64,000 nt of DNA from Prevotellaceae bacterium. GTDB lineage: Bacteria > Bacteroidota > Bacteroidia > Bacteroidales > Bacteroidaceae. The translations under genes were made by a program, and so were the position numbers. Below the pieces are notes generated by a model. That model made no database searches. It had not been told where the DNA came from and saw nothing but the letters and a program-made list of their open reading frames with translations. Positions within the stretch are counted from its first letter, which is position 1. Every line of letters begins with the position of its first letter. The stretch lies in the NCBI GenBank assembly GCA_030531085.1, contig JAUNOM010000002.1, positions 75,094 through 139,093 of the forward strand, given 5' to 3'. This document shows, piece by piece, positions 36,271 through 44,177 of this stretch.

Positions 36271-37263
36271 TTAAAGGTTAGGGTTTATCTCGCTCCACTT
36301 GCTTATCTCCGGAACGATGTTGAGTGTGACAAGCTCATCGCGCATCTTGCAGAGGTGCTCGTAAGAAGCGTCCAGCTTTGCGTTCTCCTCGGCAGTACCC
36401 TGTGGCACTGTGTAGTGGCATCCGTCCTTGTCAATGGTTGTATCCATTGCCATCATTATGTGGTCGTACTTGTCAGTCTTCACGTATGTGCCTGCCGGCC
36501 ATGCGAAAGGCTCACCACCCATTGCAGAGCGTATCATCTCTACAGAGAGATATGACGGGCTCTGGAAAGAAGAACGGCCACGGAGCTTGATGATTGCGCT
36601 GCCACCCTGGATTACGGCGGTCTTCATTGCCTCCCACTCCTCTGCAGGGAACTCCTCTGTGCCGATGATATCTGTAAGGTTACGGTCACCAACCTTCACC
36701 TTAGAACCAAACACAGCCATCTGCTCGCCATGGCCTCCGAAGGTACGGCAGCCTGTAACGAGGCTCTGCTGCACATTGAACTTCTTGGCAAGGGCAGACT
36801 GCAGACGTGTTGAGTCAAGACCTGCAAGTGTTGTAACCTGTCCTGGCTTCAGTCCAGAATACAGCAAAGTAACAAGACCTGTGAGGTCAGCAGGGTTGAA
36901 GATAATAACCACGTGCTTCACGTCCGGGCAGTACTTCTTTATGTTCAGACCCAGCTCCTCGGCTATCTTACAGTTGCCGGCAAGCAGGTCCTCACGTGTC
37001 ATGCCCTCCTTACGTGGAGCGCCGCCTGAAGAGATGATATACTTAGCGTTTGTGAAAGCCTCAGCCACATCTGTAGTCGCAGTGATCTTAACGTCACCGA
37101 AACCGCACTGACGCATCTCCTCTGCCACGCCTTCCGGTGAAAACACATCATAAAGACAGATTTCACTCGTCAGTCCCATCATCAGGGCAGACTGTACCAT
37201 GTTAGAACCAATCATTCCGGCTGCGCCGACGATGGTAAGCTTTTCGTTTGTCAAAAATGCCAT
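36271..37263 (-). CDS. mdh: Malate dehydrogenase
   Basis: 330 aa NAD-dependent lactate/malate dehydrogenase family. Rossmann motif VGAAGMIGSNMV near the N-terminus, substrate arginines in GGAPRKEGMTREDLL, NPADLTGL, and the catalytic His in TFGGHGEQM. The active-site pattern fits malate rather than lactate. In Prevotella it works in the reductive branch towards succinate. Minus-strand TAATTTTG sits upstream (about 37313-37320) as a -7 box. Slightly longer than typical 312-residue forms. Confidence 0.92.
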   Translation of the reverse strand: MAFLTNEKLTIVGAAGMIGSNMVQSALMMGLTSEICLYDVFSPEGVAEEMRQCGFGDVKITATTDVAEAFTNAKYIISSGGAPRKEGMTREDLLAGNCKIAEELGLNIKKYCPDVKHVVIIFNPADLTGLVTLLYSGLKPGQVTTLAGLDSTRLQSALAKKFNVQQSLVTGCRTFGGHGEQMAVFGSKVKVGDRNLTDIIGTEEFPAEEWEAMKTAVIQGGSAIIKLRGRSSFQSPSYLSVEMIRSAMGGEPFAWPAGTYVKTDKYDHIMMAMDTTIDKDGCHYTVPQGTAEENAKLDASYEHLCKMRDELVTLNIVPEISKWSEINPNL

Positions 37264-37362
37264 AATTCTAATGTTAAAGTATTACTTAATCCTTAGTTTC
37301 GTTTTTTCTCATTGCAAAATTAGCAAAAAAAAGTGATAACGCCGCAATTATTTCATATTTCT

Positions 37363-37394
37363 TTTGCTACTGTTATTAAATTGAACTAACTTTG
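37363..37394 (+). promoter_or_regulatory. Promoter of aminopeptidase P gene
   Basis: TTTG at 37363-37366, 20 bases, TAACTTTG at 37387-37394; predicted start about 37401, roughly 50 bases before the ATG at 37454. Confidence 0.75.
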
Positions 37395-37453
37395 TAAAGT
37401 CTATTTTGCAAAATCAAGGGCCAAATGTCCCATACTATAATTTAAGAATCATC

Positions 37454-39268
37454 ATGAACACCATCTCTGAACGTCTGGAAGCTCTGCGCAGGGAAATGCG
37501 CGCTGAGAGCATTGACATCATCATCTTTCCAAGCACCGACCCTCACAACAGCGAGTACCCTGCCCCACACTGGCACTGCCGTGAATGGATAAGCGGTTTC
37601 AACGGTTCCGCAGGCACTGCCGTGGTATCGCTTACCGAGGCTGCGCTGTGGACCGACTCGCGATATTTCATACAGGCCGCACAGCAACTGTCCGGCACTG
37701 GTTTCTCTCTCATGCGCGAAGGCCTGCCTGACACTCCCAGTATAACAGAATGGACAGCCATGAAACTGTCAGCACACGGCGGCACCTGCGTTGCCATCGA
37801 CGGTATGGCAGCAAGCTACAGTTATGTAACGGCCATGCAGCAGGCGCTGCGCAGACTGGGAGGAATAACGGTGCGCACCAACTATGACGCCATGCGGATG
37901 CTGTGGCGTGACCGTCCCACCATACCAAACGGCACCATCCGCGTGCAACCCATGGAATATGCCGGTGAGAGTGTTGAGAGCAAGATAAACAGAATCAGAG
38001 AGACGCTGCGCCAAAAGCGCTGCCAGGGGCTCGTCACCACCGACCTCATGGAGATAGCATGGACAATGAACCTGCGCGGTTGCGATGTCCCATACACTCC
38101 TGTATTCATGGCCTTCATATACATAGGCACTGACGAGGCGTGCCTTTTCGTATGTAATGAAAGTCTGACACCGGAAGCCGCAAGGCAGATGCGTGATGCC
38201 AATGTCACTGTCATGCCATACAACAGCTTTGGCACCTTTCTGCATAAGCACCGCGAGGAGCGGGTACTTTGCGACAGTCACACCACCTGCCATTCCCTCT
38301 ACAGCATCATCGCGGCCAATGCCATCGACACACAGTCACCTATACAGCACATGAAAGCCGTCAAGAACGATGCAGAGATTAGCGGAATGCGTCAGGCCAT
38401 GCTGCGCGACGGAGTGGCTATGGTGAGATTCCTGCGCTGGTTAAAGCCTGCGGTAGAGGCCGGAGGACAGACAGAACTGAGTGTAAGCCGCAAACTCGAG
38501 GCACTACGTGCCGCCCATCCCATGTTTGAGGAGCTGTCGTTCAGCACCATTGCCGGTTACAATCAGCATGGAGCCATAGTGCATTACAGCGCCACAGAGG
38601 CCAGTGACGCGCCCTTACAGGCAGAGGGTCTGCTGCTGCTTGACAGTGGAGCGCAATATGCCGATGGCACAACGGACATAACACGCACCATTGCCCTGGG
38701 CCCACTGACCGGAAAGATGCGCCGTGCGTACACCCTGGTGCTTAAGGCCAACATTGCACTGGCAACGCTACAGTTTCCTGACGGCACCACGGGTACACAG
38801 ATTGACGCCATTGCACGTAGCGTTATATGGCGTGAGGGGATGAACTACCTGCATGATACGGGCCACGGTGTCGGCGCCCATCTCGCCGTCCACGAGGGTC
38901 CCCACTCCATTCGCATGAACTGGATGCCAGCCCCACTGCACGCCGGCATGACTGTCACTGACGAGCCGGGACTGTACATAGAGGGCGAGTTTGGGATACG
39001 TACGGAGAACACTATGCTCATAATACCGTCGTGCGAGACATCATTCGGACGCTTCATACGCATGGAGCCTCTGACCTTATGCCCCATAGACACCGCGCCT
39101 ATCGTTATGGAAATGATGACTGACGAGGAAATAGAATGGCTGAACACATACCACAGAAGAGTGCAGAAAGAACTCACTCCAATGCTCACTGACGAACAGG
39201 ACCGTATGTGGTTGGCAGAAGTATGTAAAAGCATCAGAAAAACACAAGTTTGTCTTGTACGGAAATAA
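37454..39268 (+). CDS. pepP: Aminopeptidase P family metallopeptidase (Xaa-Pro)
   Basis: 604 aa from ATG 37454, chosen because the in-frame TTG further up would begin almost at the transcription start. Three-domain large form: two creatinase-N domains (about 1-300) and a C-terminal pita-bread peptidase domain. Metal ligands are visible: Asp pair in LLLDSGAQYADGTTDITRT, His in HDTGHGVGAHLAVHEGP, Glu in TDEPGLYIEGEFGIRTEN. Removes an N-terminal residue before proline. The stop codon TAA (39266-39268) directly abuts the inverted repeat of the IS3 element, so the last residues (SIRKTQVCLVRK) may have been altered by the insertion. Confidence 0.93.
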   Translation: MNTISERLEALRREMRAESIDIIIFPSTDPHNSEYPAPHWHCREWISGFNGSAGTAVVSLTEAALWTDSRYFIQAAQQLSGTGFSLMREGLPDTPSITEWTAMKLSAHGGTCVAIDGMAASYSYVTAMQQALRRLGGITVRTNYDAMRMLWRDRPTIPNGTIRVQPMEYAGESVESKINRIRETLRQKRCQGLVTTDLMEIAWTMNLRGCDVPYTPVFMAFIYIGTDEACLFVCNESLTPEAARQMRDANVTVMPYNSFGTFLHKHREERVLCDSHTTCHSLYSIIAANAIDTQSPIQHMKAVKNDAEISGMRQAMLRDGVAMVRFLRWLKPAVEAGGQTELSVSRKLEALRAAHPMFEELSFSTIAGYNQHGAIVHYSATEASDAPLQAEGLLLLDSGAQYADGTTDITRTIALGPLTGKMRRAYTLVLKANIALATLQFPDGTTGTQIDAIARSVIWREGMNYLHDTGHGVGAHLAVHEGPHSIRMNWMPAPLHAGMTVTDEPGLYIEGEFGIRTENTMLIIPSCETSFGRFIRMEPLTLCPIDTAPIVMEMMTDEEIEWLNTYHRRVQKELTPMLTDEQDRMWLAEVCKSIRKTQVCLVRK

Positions 39269-39302
39269 CTTGACAACTTTTTGAGTAAAAAAAGTTATCA
39301 AA

Positions 39303-39680
39303 ATGAACACGAAAAACCATCGTGAATACTCTGAGACCTTCAAGCTTCAGGTACTTCAAGACTACTATTCCAGTGGTCAGAGCAAGCGTTCCATCGAACG
39401 CAAGTGGCAAATACCATCCGGTAGGATATATTTCTGGGAGAAGGCTTTCCCCATTGATAATTTTCCATTACCTTTGCCATCGGAATCGTTTGAAAGATAC
39501 ATGATGGAACATGAGAAGAAAGACCCCAGCACCGAGGAGATGCTCCTGAAGCGCATAGATGACCTGCAGCGCTCCCTGGAGTATGAGAAGATGCGCAGCC
39601 GCGCATTCGAGAGGATGATAGAGATAGCGGAACAGGAGGAGGGCATCTCGATATTAAAAAAAGGTGGTGTCAAACAGTGA
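39303..39680 (+). CDS. IS3-family transposase OrfA
   Basis: 125 aa. N-terminal helix-turn-helix (REYSETFKLQVLQDYYSSG, RSIERKWQIPSGRIYFW) for end recognition, then a leucine-zipper-like helix (LLKRIDDLQRSLEYEKMRSR). Near the end the run TTAAAAAAAGG (about 39653-39663) is a slippery A-AAA-AAA site; orfB lies in the -1 frame and that frame is open through the site, so a fused OrfAB transposase can be made by programmed frameshifting. Confidence 0.9.
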   Translation: MNTKNHREYSETFKLQVLQDYYSSGQSKRSIERKWQIPSGRIYFWEKAFPIDNFPLPLPSESFERYMMEHEKKDPSTEEMLLKRIDDLQRSLEYEKMRSRAFERMIEIAEQEEGISILKKGGVKQ

Positions 39681-40558
39681 CGGCGCTACGTGAGGAGTAT
39701 CCGCATACAAGTGTGGCTACCCTCTGTGGACTGTTTGGCAGGAGACGCCAATGGTATTACAGGAGTGCGGACCGTGTTATCTCAGAGAGGCAGCGCATAA
39801 GGCTTCTGGTGGACATGATGCACTACTACCGTTCCTCCTGTCCCCGTATCGGAGGTGGAAAGCTGTTCCATATACTGAGCCGTGAGATAGGGCGCGGGGT
39901 GACGCACGGCAGGGATTCCTTCCTTAAGGTGTACGAGGCCCAGGGCTTCAAGCTCAAGCCGGACAAGCGGAGGCGGACCACCGACTCCAGGCATGTGTAC
40001 AGGAAGTACCCGAACCTGATACGGGATACCAGTGCGCTGTATTCCAATCACATATGGGTTGCCGACATCACCTATGTCTGGATACTGGGTGACGTGCTGT
40101 ACCTGCATCTGGTAACAGACGCATACTCCCACGCCATCCTTGGATGGTGCCTTGCCGAGAGTCTGGAGGCTAAGTATACGATAAGGGCCTTGAATATGGC
40201 GATAGAGACATCAGGAGGTGGCAACCTCTGTGGCACGATACACCACTCCGACCGTGGCTCACAGTATGCCTGCCACGAGTACACGGACATACTCACCGGG
40301 CACCATATCCGCATAAGCATGACAGAGGGGTACAACCCCACAGACAACGCCGTGGCGGAGCGCATGAACGGTATACTGAAAGTGGAATGGATATACCGCC
40401 AGGAGATGTACAGGGACTATGGCACGGCACTCTTTGAGATCGGACGCATGATAGAGTTCTACAACAACAAACGGCCGCACATGAGCATCGGGAACAAGAT
40501 ACCGATGGAGGTGTACCGCGGTGAGGCGCCAGGCAGGAATCTATGGAAAAAGAAATGA
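39677..40558 (+). CDS. IS3-family transposase OrfB (DDE integrase domain)
   Basis: 293 aa. DDE catalytic residues: Asp in HIWVADITYVW, Asp in TIHHSDRGSQYAC, Glu in TDNAVAERMNGILK. The N-terminal part (ATLCGLFGRRRQWYYRS) is the usual HTH_21 region and the end FYNNKRPHMSIGNKIPMEVY is the rve_3 signature. The nominal start is a GTG overlapping the orfA stop; translation probably comes mainly by frameshifting from orfA. It appears intact. Confidence 0.93.
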   Translation: MTALREEYPHTSVATLCGLFGRRRQWYYRSADRVISERQRIRLLVDMMHYYRSSCPRIGGGKLFHILSREIGRGVTHGRDSFLKVYEAQGFKLKPDKRRRTTDSRHVYRKYPNLIRDTSALYSNHIWVADITYVWILGDVLYLHLVTDAYSHAILGWCLAESLEAKYTIRALNMAIETSGGGNLCGTIHHSDRGSQYACHEYTDILTGHHIRISMTEGYNPTDNAVAERMNGILKVEWIYRQEMYRDYGTALFEIGRMIEFYNNKRPHMSIGNKIPMEVYRGEAPGRNLWKKK

Positions 40559-40721
40559 GAGAACTTGCATGGAACAGGAAAAAGTATTACCTTTGCACCG
40601 CACAAGACCTGGTGGCAGACGGTTACATGCCACCGTCTCATTCAACAGCCGGTGGGGCATAGGGCACCAACAGGCTTTGCCCAAAAGCTTGATTACTATG
40701 GAGCAGCCAATTTCTCATCTG

Positions 40722-40849
40722 TTGTCAAGCTGTTCAGTGGGACTTTCTGGTTGTTGTCAAGCGATTCAGTGGGATACTTCTAATATTGACAAGTGAGTTA
40801 GTTTAATCATTCAAAAACTGTCAAGCGATTTTAGGAAAAGGCAATCACA
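40722..40849 (+). repeat. Four 32-bp-spaced TGTCAAG repeats at the IS right end
   Basis: TTGTCAAG at 40722, TTGTCAAG at 40754, TTGACAAG at 40786 and CTGTCAAG at 40818: each exactly 32 bp apart, about three helical turns. Units 1 and 2 also share TTCAGTGGGA; units 2 and 4 share TGTCAAGCGATT. The octamer is the complement of the left-end sequence CTTGACAA, so these look like phased transposase-binding sites or a small tandem duplication. Confidence 0.7.
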
Positions 40850-40864
40850 TTCAAAGTCCGCAAC

Positions 40865-40948
40865 AAAAGCATAGAGATTACCTTGTAAAAGCTATCAAAT
40901 CACTCGGTAATCTCTATGCTTTTACTGAGTAATTTGATAGCTTTTACA
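40865..40948. repeat. Two interlocked perfect 17-bp inverted repeats (copy B)
   Basis: Pair 1: AAAAGCATAGAGATTAC (40865-40881) with 40907-40923. Pair 2: TGTAAAAGCTATCAAAT (40884-40900) with 40932-40948. The arms alternate (1-2-1'-2'), so only one hairpin can form fully at a time. It shares TGATAGCTTTTACAG and GTAATCTCTAT with copy A near 14.94 kb. It lies 40 bp past the IS right end. Confidence 0.8.
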
Positions 40949-41334
40949 GCGCTCCCTCTACACTCCTGTTTATCAGCGCATTACAACACTGGTCATGCAA
41001 GATGCGGCTACGTCACGCACAACAAGCCTAAGGCACTCCATATATCCACCACTTTTGCACAAATAGGAGGCTAAAATGCCCCCGAGGAACAGCTTCTTTC
41101 ACGTCAAAAAAGCATTAAGAGTGCCACCGGATGACTGTCCAACAGGAGAAAAATGTTGCAAAAAGGGTTAATTATGTTGCGATTTGCCCTGCGAAACCGT
41201 TCTCTTCCATAATAAGACCAATCATCACCCTGCATTTCGGAAACAATTAGTATCTTTGCAGCAGAATAGAACCCACACAAGTAACACAAGTTCTATCATC
41301 TTGTAAGTTTCTACAATTCTATGACTAACGCAAT
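40949..41334. other. Non-coding stretch before the GH2 genes
   Basis: No supported gene. TATCTTTG at 41251-41258 followed by CAG is a good -7 box for the GH2 run and lies 76 bases before the ATG; I find no matching TTTG at the right distance upstream, as expected for an activator-dependent promoter. The rest is unremarkable. Confidence 0.5.
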
Positions 41335-44172
41335 ATGAAGAAAAGAACTATTTTATTCTATCTCATTCTATCATTCTGCTGTATGGCCACAGCACAACAA
41401 ACCGAAGTGAGATATCTGTCAGGTCACGGTCCTAATGATGCCGTGAAATGGGATTTTTGGTGTTCCGCTGGTATGAACGCAGACAAATGGAGCAAAATTG
41501 ATGTACCGTCATGCTGGGAGCAACAGGGTTTCGGAGGATACACCTATGGACGGTATTACATATATAAGGAGCGTGATAAAGACAAGAAATATGACGCTTA
41601 CAGAGAACACGACTTCTGGGATGAATACGGTATATACCGCCATACTTTCAACGTACCCACAGGATGGAAAGGCAAGCAGGTGGACATCGTGTTCGAGGGT
41701 GTCATGACCGATGCCGATGTAAAAATCAACGGCAAGAACGCAGGGCCAGTACACAGGGGCGCCTTCTACCGCTTCAGCTATGACATCACCTCCAAACTGA
41801 ACTACGGACGGAAAAACATTCTTGAGGTGACCGTTCACAAACAGTCGGCAGACCGTTCCGTCAATGCTGCGGAAAGAAGAGCCGACTGGTGGCTCTTCGG
41901 CGGTATATACAGACCTGTATATCTCATCGCAAAGCCCAAGGTGCATATAGCACACATGACTGTAGATGCCAGAGCAGACGGAACCATAAACACCGGTGTT
42001 GTACTGAAGAATATAAAGAAAGGGCAGCGTATTGAGATGACACTTACCGATTGTGCTACACGAAAAACATTAGGAATGAAGGTTTGTCAACTTAATGCAG
42101 ATGAAAGACAGAACCTCACCACACATTGGCCCGGCATCAAGCCATGGGACCCGGAACATCCCAATCTTTATATGTTCAAACTGCGTCTGTTGGACAGGAC
42201 AGACAACGTTCTTCACGAAATAAGCGAGCGTATAGGCTTCAGGACAATAGAATTTCGCCCGATGGACGGCATATATCTCAATGGCACCAGACTGCTCATA
42301 AAGGGAACAAACCGCCACTGTTTCGACCCAGAGACGGGAAGGACCATAAGCCGGGAAACAAGTCTTAGGGACGCAATACTTATAAAGCAGATGAACATGA
42401 ACGCAGTGCGTTCACACTATCCGCCAGACTCTCATTTCCTTGATATATGCGACTCCATAGGCTTGCTGTATCTTGACGAACTGTGCGGATGGCAAAACTC
42501 ATACAGTACAGACGTTGCCAGCCGGCTGGTTCAAGAGATGATTGAGCGCGACGTCAACCATCCATGCATATTCCTATGGGCCAACGGCAACGAAGGTGGA
42601 TGGAACATCGATGTAGACACCATGTTTGGTCTTTACGACCCACAGAAACGGCATGTGGTACATCCATGGTCGGACTTCAACAACCTCGACACACGACATT
42701 ATCCAAACTACAATGACAATGCCTATCGCCTCGAACGCGGCAACAAGGTATTCATGATGACAGAATTTCTCCATGGACTCTACGACCGCGGACAAGGAGC
42801 TGGAATGAAAGGACTTTGGGAACGCTTCAAAGCTAATCCTCTTTTTGCCGGTGGTTTTCTTTGGGCATACGTGGACGAGGCTATCCACCGTACTGATAAC
42901 GGGCAAATGGACACCTACGGCCCCAATGCTCCCGATGGCATTGTTGGTGCACACAGACAGAAAGAGGGCAGTTTCTTCACTGTGCGTGAGATATGGTCAC
43001 CAGTACAGCTGCGCCCTATGAAGATCACACCATCATTCAATGGAGAGCTAATTGTGGGCAACGATTTCCTGTTCAGCAATATGGACGAATACCGGATAAC
43101 ATGGTGCGCCAAATCCGTTTCATGCAATACTGACGCCAAAGCAGAAGTAATGGATAAAGGTGAGGTGAGTTTGCCTCCACTGAAACCCGGCGAATGGGGG
43201 AAAGCACACTTCACTTTACCGAAAAATTTCTTTGATGCCGATGTGCTTGAGCTGGCGGCACAGAACGCCAATGGTGACACTATCTGCAACTGGGCTATGC
43301 CTATCAAGGGTAATCAACATTATTTTTCTGACATAAAGCATAACATAACCAATTGCAATGGCAAAGCCACATTTAAGATTGATGGTGACATTGTGATGCT
43401 GAAAGCTAACGGTATAGCAGTAACATTCGACAATCTGACCGGTAAGTTACAGAGCATAAAGAATGGTGACAAGGTGATACCGTTGACAGACGGACCACTG
43501 CCAACAGGCATGAAGACCACCTTCCGCTCATCTGACATAAGGATGGATGCCGATACAGTTGTATATATTGCAAGATATTTCGGTGCAGTGGACTCTATTG
43601 TATGGCGCATGACACCCGACGGTCTGTTGGGAATGGAGGCACGGGCATTAAACTATCGTACAGACAACAAGTTTGACGGAGAGATGTTTGACCGTCCTGT
43701 CTATAACCTTGGTTTCTCATTCTCGTTTCCAGAAGAGGCTGTGACTGGTATGAGATGGTTAGGCAAAGGCCCTTACCGCGTGTGGAAGAACCGCATGGAA
43801 GGCACAAATTTCGGGCTATGGCAAAAAGACTACAACAACACTGTTACCGGTGAGTATCACATCCCTGTGGTTTATCCTGAGTTCAAGGGCTATCATGCCA
43901 ATCTCTATTGGGCCGATATTCAGTCTAAGACCACACCATTCACTGTTTTCTCTGAATCCGAAGGCATCTTCTTGCGGATGTTCACTCCCGGTAAGGAGCG
44001 TGACCGTGAAAGCCGAGGTGCTTCTGTCAAGGAATACCCCAAAGGCAACATATCTTTCCTTTGGGAGATACCGGCGGTAAATTCTCAAGGACTGGGCGGC
44101 AACGGGTCATACATCAAGATAAATAAAGGCGATGAGGGTTTCACAATGAAATTATGGTTCAGATTTATATAA
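41335..44172 (+). CDS. GH2 glycosidase (beta-galactosidase-like), secreted
   Basis: 945 aa with a signal peptide (MKKRTILFYLILSFCCMATAQ). Domain order as in LacZ-type GH2: sugar-binding jelly roll (WSKIDVPSCWEQQGFGG), immunoglobulin-like domain, TIM barrel, then further beta domains ending in a small galactosidase C-terminal domain (MRWLGKGPYRVWKNR). Catalytic acid E420 in WANGNEGGWN, nucleophile E477 in MMTEFLHG. Could be a beta-galactosidase or beta-glucuronidase; the WANGNEGG form is unusual against the common W.lGNE. First of four plant-glycan genes read together. Confidence 0.88.
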   Translation: MKKRTILFYLILSFCCMATAQQTEVRYLSGHGPNDAVKWDFWCSAGMNADKWSKIDVPSCWEQQGFGGYTYGRYYIYKERDKDKKYDAYREHDFWDEYGIYRHTFNVPTGWKGKQVDIVFEGVMTDADVKINGKNAGPVHRGAFYRFSYDITSKLNYGRKNILEVTVHKQSADRSVNAAERRADWWLFGGIYRPVYLIAKPKVHIAHMTVDARADGTINTGVVLKNIKKGQRIEMTLTDCATRKTLGMKVCQLNADERQNLTTHWPGIKPWDPEHPNLYMFKLRLLDRTDNVLHEISERIGFRTIEFRPMDGIYLNGTRLLIKGTNRHCFDPETGRTISRETSLRDAILIKQMNMNAVRSHYPPDSHFLDICDSIGLLYLDELCGWQNSYSTDVASRLVQEMIERDVNHPCIFLWANGNEGGWNIDVDTMFGLYDPQKRHVVHPWSDFNNLDTRHYPNYNDNAYRLERGNKVFMMTEFLHGLYDRGQGAGMKGLWERFKANPLFAGGFLWAYVDEAIHRTDNGQMDTYGPNAPDGIVGAHRQKEGSFFTVREIWSPVQLRPMKITPSFNGELIVGNDFLFSNMDEYRITWCAKSVSCNTDAKAEVMDKGEVSLPPLKPGEWGKAHFTLPKNFFDADVLELAAQNANGDTICNWAMPIKGNQHYFSDIKHNITNCNGKATFKIDGDIVMLKANGIAVTFDNLTGKLQSIKNGDKVIPLTDGPLPTGMKTTFRSSDIRMDADTVVYIARYFGAVDSIVWRMTPDGLLGMEARALNYRTDNKFDGEMFDRPVYNLGFSFSFPEEAVTGMRWLGKGPYRVWKNRMEGTNFGLWQKDYNNTVTGEYHIPVVYPEFKGYHANLYWADIQSKTTPFTVFSESEGIFLRMFTPGKERDRESRGASVKEYPKGNISFLWEIPAVNSQGLGGNGSYIKINKGDEGFTMKLWFRFI

Positions 44173-44177
44173 AACTC

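Larger units (their letters stand above)
39269..40825 (+). mobile_element. IS3-family insertion sequence
   Basis: Two overlapping transposase frames (orfA, orfB) are bounded by imperfect inverted repeats: CTTGACAACTTTTTGAGT at 39269-39286, and on the other strand from 40825 CTTGACAGTTTTTGAATG. Terminal TG...CA dinucleotides would fall at 39271 and 40822. I see no clear short target duplication, so the exact ends are uncertain by a few bases. The right end has four TGTCAAG-type heptamers at an exact 32-bp period. Confidence 0.85.

Noticed and set aside
39266..40830. Short target-site duplication flanking the IS
   Set aside because: Flanking 3-5 bases (AACT/ATAA versus AGCG/CGAT) do not match at any plausible end choice.
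40722..40849. CRISPR array at the 32-bp periodic repeats
   Set aside because: The shared core is only 7-12 bases, there are four units, and no cas gene is nearby; it fits IS-end binding sites better.
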